NCBI GenBank assembly: GCA_009760855.2
Contig: WPIO01000383.1
Coordinates: 1 to 62,220, forward strand
DNA: 62,220 nt
Origin: Cristatella mucedo
Lineage: Eukaryota > Bryozoa > Phylactolaemata > Cristatellidae
Reading direction: 5' to 3'
Below are positions 1 through 11,119 of the stretch, one piece after another. The first letter of the stretch is position 1; every line of letters begins with the position of its first letter. The position numbers and the translations under genes were made by a program. The notes beneath the pieces are model-generated. The model was not told the origin of the DNA. It saw only the letters and a list, made by a program, of their open reading frames with translations, and searched no databases.

Positions 1-238
1 CGACAAGTAGGTTTCGAAGTTTCTAGATATACGGCGATCTGCTGCGAACTCGTGCGAAATGTGTTATTTACGTGCAAAATGCTTGAAACAAGGTGAAGCA
101 CTCTTCAGCCAGCCAGCTCACGCTCCGACACGTAGATTTGAAATTGTTAGATATTCCGCGATCTACTGTAAACTCGTGCGAAACGTGTTATTAACGTTCG
201 AAATGCTTGAAACAAGGTGCAGCACTCTGCTGCCAGCC
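1..238 (+). repeat. J-K marked pair at left edge
   Basis: Two diverged monomers. The first has GTAGGTTTCGAAG, ATATACGGCG and the altered tail GTGAAGCACTCTTCAGCC; the second has GAAATTGTTAG and CTACTGTAAAC. As read by eye this stretch is base-for-base the same as 36854-37091. Related J-K pairs occur near 5.42-5.64, 7.03-7.25, 11.13-11.34, 58.72-58.95 and 60.76-60.99 kb. Confidence 0.9.
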
Positions 239-3200
239 AGCGCACGCTCCGACATGTAGATTCGAAGTTTCTAGATATTCCGCGATCTGCTGCGAACTCG
301 TGCGAAATGTGTTATTTACGTGCAAAATGCTTGAAACAAGGTGCAGCACTCTGCTGCCAGCCAGCTCACGCTCCGACAAGCAGATTTGAAGTTTCTGGAT
401 ATTCTGTGATCTTCTGCGAACTCGTGCAAAATGTGTTATTGACGTTCGAAATGCTTAAAACAAGGTGCAGCACTCTGCTGCCAGCCAGCGAACGCTCCGA
501 AATGTAGCTTTGAAGTTTCTAGATATTCCGCGATCTGCTGCGAACTCGTGCGAAATGTGTTATTTACGTGCAAAATGCTTAAAACAAGGTGCAGCACTCT
601 GCTGCCAGCCAGCTCACGCTCCGACATGTAGATTTGAAGTTTCTAGATATTCCGCGATCTGCTGCGAACTCGTGCGAAATGTGTTATTTACGTGCGAAAT
701 GCTTGAAACAAGGTGCAGCACTCTGCTGCCAGGCAGCTCACGCTCCGACATGCAGATTTGAAGTTTCTAGATATTCTGCGATCTGCTGCGAACTCGTGCG
801 AAATGTGTTATTTACGTGCGAAATGCTTGAAACAAGGTGCAGCACTCTGCTGCCAGCCAGCTCACGCTCCGACATGTAGATTTGAAGTTTCTAGATATAC
901 GCGATCTGCTGCGAACTCGTGCGAAACGTGTTATTTACGTGCGAAATGCTTTAAACATGGTGCAGCACTCTGCTGCCAGCCGGCACACGCTCCGATATGT
1001 AGATTCGATGTTTCTACATATTCCGCGATCTGCTGCGAACTCGTGCGAAACGTGTTATTTACGTGCGAAATGCTTTAAACAAGGTGCAGCACTCTGCTGC
1101 CAGCCAGCCCACGCTCCGACAAGCAGATTTGAAGTTTCTGGATATTCCGTGATCTAATTCGTAGTGGTGCGAACTGTGTTATTTGAGTGCGAAATGCTCA
1201 AAACAAGGTGCAGCTCTCTGCTGACAGCCAGCCCACGCTCCGACAAGCAGATTTGAAGCTTCTAGATATTCCTCGATCAGCTGCGAACTCGTGCGAAATG
1301 TGTTATTCGACGTTGCGAAATGCTTTAAACAAGGTGCAGCACTCTGCTGCCAGCATGCCCACGCTCCGACATGCAGATTTGAAGTTTCTACATATTCCGC
1401 GATCTGCTGCGAACTCGTGCGAAATGTGTTATTTACATGCGAAAAGCTTGATACAAGGTGCAGCACTCTGCTGACAGGCAGTGCACGCTCCGACATGTAG
1501 ATTTGAAGTTTCTAGATATTCTGCGATCTGCTGCGAACTCGTGCGAAATGTGTTATTTACGTGCGAAATGCTTGAAACAAGGTGCAGCACTCTGCTGCCA
1601 GCCAGCGCACGCTCCGACATGCAGATTTGAAGTTTCTAGATATTCCGCGATCTGCTGCGAACTCGTGCGAAATGTGTTATTTACGTGCGAAATGCTTTAA
1701 ACAAGGTGCAGCACTCTGCTGCCGGCCAGCTTAAGCTCCGACACGTAGATTTGAAGTTTCTAGATATTCCGCGATCTGCTGCGAACTTGTGCAAAATGTG
1801 TATTGACGTACGAAATGCTTAAAACAAGGTGCTGCACCCTTCTGCCAGCCTGCGCACGCTCCGACAAGCAGAATTAAAGTTTCTAGATTTCCGCGATCTG
1901 CTGCGAACTCGTGCGAAGTGTGTTTTTTACGTGCGAAATGCTTAAAACAAGGTGCAGCACTCTGCTGCCAGCCAGCGCACGCTCCGACATGTAGATGTGA
2001 AGTTCTTAGATATTCCGCGATCTGGTGCGAACTCGTGCGAAACGTGTTATTTACGTGCGAAATGCTTTAAACATGGTGCAGCACTCTGCTGCCAGGCAGC
2101 CCACGCTCCGACATGTACATTTGAAGTTTCTAGAAATTCCGCGATCTGCTGCGAACTCGTGCGAAATGTGTTATTTACGTGCGAAATGCTTGAAACAAGG
2201 TGCAGCACTCTGCTGCCAGCCAGCTCACGCTCCGACATGCAGATTTGAAGTTTCTAGATATTCCGCGATCTGCGGCGAACTCGTGCGAAATGTGTTATTA
2301 CGTGCGAAATGCTTAAAACAAGGTGCAGCACTCTGCTGCCAGCCAGCGCACGCTCCGACATGCAGATTTGAAGTTTCTAGATATTCCGCGATCTGCTGCG
2401 AACTCGTGCGAAATGTGTTATTTACGTGCGAAATGCTTGAAACAAGGTGCAGCACTCTTCTGCCAGCCAGCGCACGCTCCGACATGTAGATTTTCGAAGT
2501 TTCTAGATATTCTGCGATCTGCTGCGAACTCGTGCGAAATGTGTTATTTACGTGCGAAATGCTTGAAACAAGGTGCAGCACTCTGCTGCCAGCCAGTGCA
2601 CGCTCCGACACGTAGATTTGAAGTTTCTACATATTCCGCGATCTGCTGCGAACTCGTGCGAAATGTGTTATTTACGTGCGAAATGCTTAAAACAAGGTGC
2701 AGCACTCTGCTGCCAGCCAGAGCACGCTCCGACATGTAGATTTGAAGTTTCTAGATATTCCGCGATCTGCTGCGAACTCGTGCGAAATGTGTTATTTACG
2801 TGCGAAATGCTTGAAACAAGGTGCAGCACTTTGCTGCCAGCCAGCTCCACGCTCCGATTCGAAGTCCGACAAGCAGATTTGAAGTTTCTGGATATTCTGC
2901 GATCTGCTGCGAACTCGTGCGAAATGTGTTATTATTCCGCGAGTGCGAAATGCTTGAAAACAAGGTGCAGCACTCTGCTGCTAGCCAGCTCACGCTCCGA
3001 CATGCAGAGATTTGAAGTTTCTAGATATTCCGCGATCTGCTGCGAACTCGTGCGAAGTGTGTTTTTTGACTGCGAAATGCTTAAAACAAGGTGCAGCACT
3101 CTGCTGCCAGCCAGCCCACGCTCCGACATGTAGATTTGAAGTTTCTGGATATTCCGCGATCTGCTGCGAACTCGTGCGAAATGTGTTTTTTGCGTGCGAA

Positions 3201-3640
3201 ATGCTTGAAACAAGGTGCAGCACTCTGCTGCCAGCCAGCTCACGCTCCGACATGCAGATTTGAAGTTTCTAGATATTCCGCGATCTGCTGCGAACTCGTG
3301 CGAAATGTGTTTTTTACTTGCGAAATGCTTAAAACAAGGTGCAGCACTCTGCTGCCAGCCAGCGCACGCTCCGACATGTAGTTTCGAAGTTTCTAGATAT
3401 TCCGCGATCTGCTGCGAACTCGTGCGAAATGTGTTATTTACGTGCAAAATGCTTGAAACAAGCTGCAGCACTTTGCTGCCAGCCAGCCCTCGCTCTGACA
3501 TGCAGATTTGAAGTTTCTAGATATTCCGCGATCTGCTGCGAATCGTGCGAAATGTGTTATTGACGTTCGAAATGCTTTAAACAGGTGCAGCACTCTGCTG
3601 CCAGCCAGCACACGCTCCGACATGCAGATTTGAAGTTTCC
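239..3640 (+). repeat. Mixed near-consensus monomers
   Basis: About 27 monomers, mostly close to the reference. A relic of type A lies near 1150 (GTGATCTAATTCGTAGTGG), with R-like tails near 1450-1500 (GATACAAGG, CTGACAGGCAG). A P-like tail sits near 1833, followed by a short-head copy (CTAGATTTCC) near 1885. Around 900-1080 several copies share AAACGTG and CTTTAAAC. No gene or non-satellite sequence is visible. Confidence 0.85.
2841..2950 (+). repeat. Monomer with two small insertions
   Basis: Near 2857-2869 about 12 bases containing ATTCGAAGTCCGA sit inside the usual CGCTCCGACAAG. They look like a scrap of monomer head, and TCCGA is repeated on both sides. Near 2931 an extra ATTCCG sits inside TTATTCGAG and resembles positions 19-24. 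Both inserts can be derived from the array itself, as expected from slippage or patch repair between copies. Confidence 0.7.
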
Positions 3641-3955
3641 AGATATTCCGCGATCTTCTGCGAACTCGTGCAAAACGTGTTATTTACGTGCGAAATGCTT
3701 TAAACAAGGTGCAGCACTCTGCTGCCAGCCAGCGCACGCTCCGACATGCAGATTTGAAGTTTCTAGATATTCCGCGATCTGCTGCGAACTCGGGGGGAAT
3801 GTGTTTTTTGGCTGCGAAATGCTTAAAACAAGGTGGCCCACTCTGCTGCCAGGCAGCCCACGCTCCGATATGTACATTTGAAGTTTCTAGAAATTCCGCG
3901 ATCTGCTGCGAACTCGTGCGAAATGTGTTATGGACGTTCGAAATTCTTGAAACAA

Positions 3956-4009
3956 GGTGCAGCACTCTGCTGCCAGCCGGCCCACGCTCCGGCAAAATGC
4001 TTAAAACAA
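3956..4009 (+). repeat. Truncated monomer, 54 bp
   Basis: The distance from one AAGG-TGCAGC to the next is 54 bp instead of 124. CACGCTCCG runs straight into GCAAAATGCTTAAAAC, removing about 70 bp of head and core. The neighbours on both sides are full length. Confidence 0.85.
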
Positions 4010-4191
4010 GGTGCAGCACTCTGCTGACAGGCAGTGCACGCTCCGACACGTAGATTTGAAGTTTCTAGTTATTCTGCGATCTGCTGCGAACTCGTGCGAA
4101 ATGTGTTATTCGAGTGCGAAATGCTCAAAACAAGGTGCAGCACTCTGCTGCCAGCCAGCCCACGCTCCGACAAGCAGATTTGAAGTTTCTG

Positions 4192-4935
4192 GATATTCTG
4201 CGATCTGCTGCGAACTCGTGCGAAATGTGTTATTCGAGAGCGAAATGCTTGAAAGAAGGTGCAGCACTCTGCTGCCAGCCAGCTCACGCTCCGACATGTA
4301 GATTCGAAGTTTCTAGATATTCCGCGATCTGCTGCGAACTCGTGCGAAATGTGTTATTGACGTTCGAAATGCTTGAAACAAGGTGCACCACTCTGCTGCC
4401 AGCCAGCACACGCTCCGACATGTAGATTTAAAGTTTCTAGATATTCTGCGATGTGATGCGAACTCGTGCGAAATGTGTTACATACGTGCAAATTGCTTAA
4501 AACAAGGTGCAGCACTCTGCTGCCAGCCAGCTCACGCTCCGACATGCTGATTTGAAGTTTCTGGATATTCTGCGATCTGCTGCGAACTCGTGCGAAATGT
4601 GTTATTCGAGAGCGAAATGCTTGAAAGAAGGTGCAGCACTCTGCTGCCAGCCAGCTCACGCTCCGACATGTATATTCGAAGTTTCTACATATTCCGCGAT
4701 CTGCTGCGAACTCGTGCAAAATGTGTATTGACGTACGAAATGCTTGAAACAAGGTGCACCACTCTGCTGCCAGCCAGCACACGCTCCGACATGTAGATTT
4801 AAAGTTTCTAGATATTCTGCGATCTGATGCGAACTCGTGCGAAATGTGTTATTTACGTGCGAAATGCTTGAAACAAGGTGCAGCACTCTGCTGCCAGCCA
4901 GCCCACGCTCCAAAATCTAGATTTTAAGTTTCTAC
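4192..4935 (+). repeat. Tandem duplication of a 3-monomer block (B-C-D)
   Basis: GATATTCTGCG of type B starts at 4192 and again at 4564, exactly 372 bp (3 x 124) later. Each copy runs B (CGAGAGCG, GAAAGAAGG), C and D (GATTTAAAG, TGATGCG). The copies differ at a few sites: the first C lacks the TATATT head and the TGTATTGACGTACG body, and the second D has lost the GATGTG and TTACAT marks. This is a recent local duplication, or a conversion event inside the larger unit. Confidence 0.8.
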
Positions 4936-6160
4936 ATATTCCGCGATCTGCTGCGAACTCGTGCGAAATGTGTTATATATGAGTGCAAAATGCCTAAAAC
5001 AAGGTGCAGCACTCTGCTGCTAGCCAGCTCACGCTCCGACATGCAGATTTGAAGTTTCTAGATTTCCGCGATCTGCTGCGAACTCGTGCGAAGTGTGTTT
5101 TTTGACTGCGAAATGCTTAAAACAAGGTGGCCCACTCTGCTGCCAGCCAGGCAGCCCACGCTCCGATATGTACATTTGAAGTTTCTAGAAATTCCGCGAT
5201 CTGCTGCGAACTCGTGCGAAATGTGTTATGGACGTTCGAAATTCTTGAAACAAGGTGCAGCACTCTGCTGCCAGCCAGCTCACGCTCCGACAAGCAGATT
5301 TGAAGTTTCTGGATATTCTGCGATCTGCTGCGAACTCGTGCGAAATGTGTTATTTACGTGCGAAATACTTGAAACAAGGTGCAGCACTCTGCTGCCAGCC
5401 AGCGCACGCTCCGACATGTAGTTTTCGACGTTTCTAGATATACCGCGATCTGCTGCGAACTCGTGCGAAATGTGTTATTTACGTGCAAAATGCTTGAAAC
5501 AAGGTGCAGCACTCTGCTGCCAGCCAGCGCACGCTCCGACACGTAGATTTGAAATTGTTAGATATTCCGCGATCTACTGTAAACTCGTGCGAAATGTGTT
5601 ATTGACGTTCGAAATGCTTGAAACAAGGTGCAGCACTCTGCTGCCAGCCTGAGCACGCTCCGACATGTAGATTCGAAGTTTCCAGATATTCCGCGATCTG
5701 CTGCGAACTCGTGGAAAATGTGTTATTTACGTGCAAAATGCTTGAAACAAGGTGCAGCACTCTGCTGCCAGCCAGCTCACGCTCCGACATGTAGATTCGA
5801 AGTTTCTAGATATTCCGCGATCTGCTGCGAACTCGTGCGAAATGTGTTATTGACGTTCGAAATGCTTGAAACAAGGTGCTGCACCCTTCTGCCAGCCTGC
5901 GCACGCTCCAAAAAGCAGAATTAAGTTTCTGGATATTCCGCGATCTGCTGCGAACTCGTGCGAAATGTGTTATTCGAGTGCGAAATGCTTGAAACAAGGT
6001 GCAGCACTCTGCTGCCAGCCAGCACACGCTCCGACATGTAGATTTGAAGTTTCTAGATATTCTGCGATCTGCTGCGAACTCGTGCGAAATGTGTTATTTA
6101 CGTGCCAAATGCTTAAAACAAGGTGCAGCACTCTGCTGCCAGCCAGCCCACGCTCCGACA

Positions 6161-6855
6161 TGCAGATTTGAAGTTTCTGGATATTCTGCGATCTGCTGCG
6201 AACTCGTGCGAAATGTGTTATTCGAGAGCGAAATGCTTGAAAGAAGGTGCAGCACTCTGCTGCCAGCCAGCTCAAGCTCCGACATGTATATTCGAAGTTT
6301 CTACATATTCCGCGATCTGAAGCGAACTCGTGCAAAATGTGTATTGACGTACGAAATGCTTGAAACAAGGTGCACCACTCTGCTGCCAGCCAGCACACGC
6401 TCCGACATGTAGATTTAAAGTTTCTAGATATTCTGCGATGTGATGCGAACTCGTGCGAAATGTGTTACATGCGTGTGAAATGCTTAAAACAAGGTGCAGC
6501 ACTCTGCTGCCAGACGGCCCACGCTCCGAAATCTAGATTTTAAGTTTCTACATATTCCGAGATCTGCTGCGAACTCGTGCTTAATGTGTTATATGAGTGC
6601 GAATGCCTAAAACAAGGTGCAGCACTCTGCTGCTAGCCAGCTCACGCTCCGACATGCAGATTTGAAGTTTCTAGATTTCCGCGATCTGCTGCGAACTCGT
6701 GCGAAGTGTGTTTTTTGACTGCGAAATGCTTAAAACAAGGTGGCCCACTCTGCTGCCAGGCAGCCCACGCTCCGATATGTACATTTGAAGTTTCTAGAAA
6801 TTCAGCGATCTGCTGCGAACTCGTGCGAAATGTGTTATGGACGTTCGAAATTCTT
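6161..6855 (+). repeat. Long-range copy of 55259-55953
   Basis: About 695 bp spanning B-C-D-E-F-G align without gaps to 55259-55953 at an offset of 49,098. By eye there are only about four mismatches (for example near 6471, 6731, 6804 and 6838). Private marks are shared, including GATCTGAAGCG, CAAGCTCCGACATG, CAGACGGCCC and GTGCTTAATG. Such marks are rare elsewhere, so this is common descent and not chance resemblance between monomers. Confidence 0.88.
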
Positions 6856-7854
6856 GAAACAAGGTGCAGCACTCTGCTGCCAGCCAGCTCACGCTCCGAC
6901 AAGCAGATTTGAAGTTTCTGGATATTCTGCGATCTTCTGCGAACTCGTGCGAAATGTGTTAATTACTTGCGAAATACTTAAAACAAGGTGCAGCACTCTG
7001 CTGCCAGCCAGCGCACGCTCCGACATGTAGTTTTCGACGTTTCTAGATATACTGCGATCTGCTGCGAACTCGTGCGAAATGTGTTATTTACGTGCAAAAT
7101 GCTTGAAACAAGGTGAAGCACTCTTCAGCCAGCCAGCGCACGCTCCGACACGTAGATTTGAAATTGTTAGCTATTCCGCGATCTACTGTAAACTCGTGCG
7201 AAATGTGTTATTGACGTTCGAAATGCTTGAAACAAGGTGCAGCACTCTGCTGCCAGCCTGAGCACGCTCCGACATGTAGATTCGAAGTTTTCAGATATTC
7301 GGCGATCTGCTGCGAACTCGTGGAAAATGTGTTATTTACGTGCAAAATGCTTGAAACAAGGTGCAGCACTCTGCTGCCAGCCAGCCCACGCTCCGACATG
7401 CAGATTTGAAGTTTCTAGATTTCCGCGATCTGCTGCGAACTCGTGCGAAGTATGTTTTTTGACTGCGAAATGCTCAAAACAAGGTGGTTCACTCTGCTGC
7501 CAGGCAGCCCACGCTCCGACATGTACATTTGAAGTTTCTAGAAATTCCGCGATCTGCTGCGAACTCGTGCGAAATGTGTTATTGACGTTCGAAAATCTTG
7601 AAACAAGGTGCAGCACTCTGCTGCCAGCCAGCTCACGCTGCGACAAGCAGATTTGAAGTTTCTAGATATTACGCGATCTGCTGCAAACTCGTGCGAAATG
7701 TGTTATTCGTGGGCGAAATGCTCAAAACAAGGTGCAGCACTCTGCTGCCAGCCAGTGCACGCTCCGACATGTAGATTTGAAGTTTCTAGATATTCTGCGA
7801 TCTGCTGCGAACTCGTGCGAAATGTGTTATTCCAGTGCGAAATGCTCAAAACAA

Positions 7855-7912
7855 GGTGCAGCACTCTGCTGCCAGCCAGCCCACGCTCCGACATGCAGAT
7901 TTGAAGTTTCTA
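7855..7912 (+). repeat. Truncated monomer, 58 bp
   Basis: GAAGTTTCTAG joins directly to GTGCAGCACTC, so positions 17-82 (66 bp) are missing. AG is shared at the joint, so microhomology or slippage could account for it. The breakpoint lies just before the dyad. Confidence 0.85.
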
Positions 7913-7999
7913 GGTGCAGCACTCTGCTGCCAGCCAGCTCACGCTCCGACATGTAGATTCGAAGTTTCTAGATATTCCGCGATCTGCTGCGAACTCGTG

Positions 8000-9760
8000 C
8001 GAAATGTGTATTTGACGTTCGAAATGCTCGCAACAAGGTGCAGCACTCTGCTGCCAGCCAGTGCACGCTCCGACATGTAGATTTGAAGTTTCTAGATATT
8101 CTGCGATCTGCTGCGAACTCGTGCGAAATGTGTTATTCGCGTGCGAAATGCTTGAAACAAGGTGCAGCACTCTGCTGCCAGCCAGCTCACGCTCCGACAT
8201 GCAGATTTGAAGTTTCTAGATATTCTGCGATCTGCTGCGAACTCGTGCGAAATGTGTTATTGACGTGCGAAATGCTTGAAACAAGGTGCAGCACTCTGCT
8301 GCCAGCCAGCGCACGCTCCGACATGTAGATTTGAAAGTTTCTAGATATTCCGCGATCTGCTGCAAACTCGTGCGAAATGTGTTATTTACGTGCGAAATGC
8401 TTGAAACAAGGTGCAGCATTCTGCTGACAGCCAGCCAACGCTCCGACAAGCAGATTTGAAGTTTCTGGATATTCTGCGATCTGCTGCGAACTCGTGCGAA
8501 ATGTGTTATTCGAGTGCGAAATGCTTGAAACAAGGTGCAGCACTCTGCTGCCAGCCAGCTCACGCTCCGACATGTAGATTCGAAGTTTCTAGATATTCCG
8601 CGATCTGCTGCGAACTCGTGCGAAATGTGTATTGACGTACGAAATGCTTGAAACAAGGTGCACCACTCTGCTGCCAGCCAGCACACGCTCCGACATGTAG
8701 ATTTAAAGTTTCTAGATATTCTGCGATCTGCTGCGAACTCGTGCGAAATGTGTTATTTACGTGCGAAATGCTTGAAACAAGGTGCAGCACTCTGCTGCCA
8801 GCCAGCCCACGCTCCGACATGTAGATTTGAAGTTTCTAGATATTCCGCGATCTGCTGCGAACTCGTGCGAAATGTGTTATTTGAGTGCGAAATGCTTAAA
8901 ACAAGGTGCAGCACTCTGCTGCCAGCCAGCTCACGCTCCGACATGTAGATTTGAAGTTTCTAGATATTCCGCGATCTGCTGCGAACTCGTGCGAAATGTG
9001 TTATTGACGTTCGAAATGCTTGAAACAAGGTGCTGCACCCTTCTGCCAGCCTGCGCACGCTCCGACAAGCAGAATTAAAGTTTCTGGATATTCTGCGATC
9101 TGCTGCGAACTCGTGCGAAATGTGTTATTCGAGTGCGAAATGCTTGAAACAAGGTGCAGCACTCTGCTGCCAGCCAGCTCACGCTCCGACATGTAGATTT
9201 GAAGTTTCTAGATATTCCGCGATCTGCTGCGAACTCGTGCGAAATGTGTTATTCGAGTGCGAAATGCTTGAAACAAGGTGCAGCACTCTGCTGCCAGCCA
9301 GCCCACGCTCCGACATGCAGATTTGAAGTTTCTAGATATTCCGCGATCTGCTGCGAACTCGTGCGAAATGTGTTTTTTACGTGCGAAATGCTAAAAACAA
9401 GGTGCAGCACTCTGCTGCCAGCCTGCACATGCTCCGACATGCAGATTTGAAATTTTTAGATATTCTACGATCTGCTGCGAACTCGTGCGAAATGTGTTTT
9501 TTACGTGCGTAATTCTTGAAACAAGCTGCAGCATACTGCTGCCAGCCAGCACACGCTCCGACATGCAGATTTGAAGTTTCTAGATATTCCGCGATCTGCT
9601 GCGAACTCGTGCGAAATGTGTTATTTACGTGCGAAATGCTTGAAACAAGGTGCAGCACTCTGCTGCCAGCCAGCGCACGCTCCGACATGCAGATTTGAAG
9701 TTTCTAGATATTCCGCGATCTGCTGCGAACTCGTGCGAAATGTGTTATTGACGTGCAAAA
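8000..9760 (+). repeat. Near-consensus region
   Basis: About 14 full-length monomers, most close to the reference. A P-type tail lies near 9033, and two C/D-like copies near 8630-8720 carry TGTATTGACGTACG, GTGCACC and GATTTAAAG. Two copies near 9450-9540 are more diverged (GAAATTTTTAG, CGTGCGTAATTC). Nothing other than satellite is visible. Confidence 0.85.
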
Positions 9761-9870
9761 TGCTTTAAACATAGTGCAGCACTCTGCTGCCAGTCAGCGC
9801 ACGCTCCGACAAGCAGATTTGAAGTGTCTACATATTCCGCGATTTGGTGCGAACTCGTGCGAAATGTTAT
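9741..9870 (+). repeat. T-type monomer
   Basis: Marked by TTTAAACATAGTGC, CCAGTCAGCGC, GAAGTGTCTACATATT and GATTTGGTGCGAAC. Near-identical copies lie at about 20.73, 39.05, 50.07 and 50.58 kb. GAAGTGTCTAC starts at 9821, 20789, 39100, 50118 and 50615. The rare GTGTC for TTTC and CAGTCAG for CAGCCAG make it a good tracer of long-range copying. Confidence 0.8.
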
Positions 9871-10266
9871 TCGAGTGCGAAATGCCGGAAAGAAGGTGCA
9901 GCACTCTGCTGCCAGCCAGCGCACGCTCCGACAAGCAGATTTGAAGTTTCTGGATATTCCGCGATCTGCTGCGAACTCGTGCGAAATGTGTTTTTATAGT
10001 GCGAAATGCTTGATAACAAGGTGCAGCACTCTGCTGCCAGCCAGCGCACGCTCCGACAAGCAGATTTAAAGTTTCTGGATATTCTGCGATCTGCTGCGAA
10101 CTCGTGCGAAATGTGTTATTCGAGTGCAAAATGCTCGAAACAAGGTGCAGCACTCTGCTGCTAGCCAGCTCACGCTCCGAAATGCAGATTTGAAGTTTCT
10201 AGATTTCCGCGATCTGCTGCGAACTCGTGCGAAATGTGTTATTTACGTGCGAAATGCTTGAAACAA

Positions 10267-10345
10267 GGTGCAGCACTCTGCAGCCAGCCAGCACACGCTC
10301 CGACATGTTGATTCGAAGTTTCTAGATATTCCGCGATTGAAACAA
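10267..10345 (+). repeat. Truncated monomer, 79 bp
   Basis: CCGCGAT joins TTGAAACAAGG, leaving out about 45 bp of core. The same H-type head (GTTGATTCGAAG) stands on both sides of the lesion, so two H copies are next to each other. This suggests unequal exchange within an H pair. Confidence 0.8.
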
Positions 10346-11119
10346 GGTGCAGCACTCTGCAGCCAGCCAGCACACGCTCCGACATGTTGATTCGAAGTTT
10401 CAAGATATTCCGCGATCTGCTGGGAACTCGTGCGAAAAGTGTTATTGACGTTCGAAAATCTTGAAACAAGGTGCAGCACTCTGCTGCCAGCCAGCTCACG
10501 CTCCGACATGTAGATTTGAAGTTTCTAGATATTCCGCGATCTGCTGCGAACTCGTGCGAAATGTGTTATTTACGTGCAAAATGCTTGAAACAAGGTGCAG
10601 CACTCTGCTGCCAGCCAGCTCACGCTCCGACATGTAGATTCGAAGTTTCTAGATATTCCGCGATCTGCTGCGAACTCGTGCGAAATGTGTATTGACGTTC
10701 GAAATGCTTGAAACAAGGTGCAGCACTCTGCTGCCAGCCAGTGCACGCTCCGACAAGCAGATTTGAAGTTTCTGGATATTCTGCGATCTGCTGCGAACTC
10801 GTGCGAAATGTGTTATTCGAGTGCAAAATGCTCGAAACAAGGTGCAGCACTCTGCTGCCAGCCAGTGCACGCTCCGACATGTAGATTCGAAGTTTCTAGA
10901 TATTCTGCGATCTGCTGCGAACTCGTGCGAAATGTGTTATTTACATGCGAAAAGCTTGATACAAGGTGCAGCACTCTGCTGACAGGCAGTGCACGCTCCG
11001 ACACGTAGATTTGAAGTTTCTAGTTATTCTGCGATCTGCTGCGAACTCGTGCGAAATGTGTTATTTACGTGCGAAATGCTTGAAACAAGGAGCAGCACTC
11101 TGCTGACAGCCAGGGCACG

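Larger units (their letters stand above)
3640..8000 (+). repeat. Marked region 1 (higher-order, three partial passes)
   Basis: The ordered marked monomers appear repeatedly. F-G lies at about 3.76-3.96 kb, followed by a truncated copy and R near 4053. B-C-D is then duplicated (4192-4935) and runs on into E, F, G, I, J, K up to about 5.66 kb. A second pass B-C-D-E-F-G-I-J-K runs from 6161 to about 7.26 kb. A partial pass (N-like, F, G) covers about 7.29-7.66 kb. The F copy at about 5.15 kb has an extra CCAG. Monomers between the passes are near consensus. Confidence 0.85.

Noticed and set aside
465-879. Cysteine-rich peptides such as CYLRAKCLKQGAALCCQ, suggestive of small secreted proteins
   Set aside because: The cysteines come from the TGC/TGT-rich repeat read in one phase. 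There is no signal peptide, no stable frame and no independent start.
8753-8944. Recurrent 63-codon frames on the - strand starting MSER, ending near HFARK or HFERQ
   Set aside because: They overlap the + strand frames of the same monomers and recur every 124 bp. They are antisense shadows of the consensus and not conserved as proteins against the known satellite variation.
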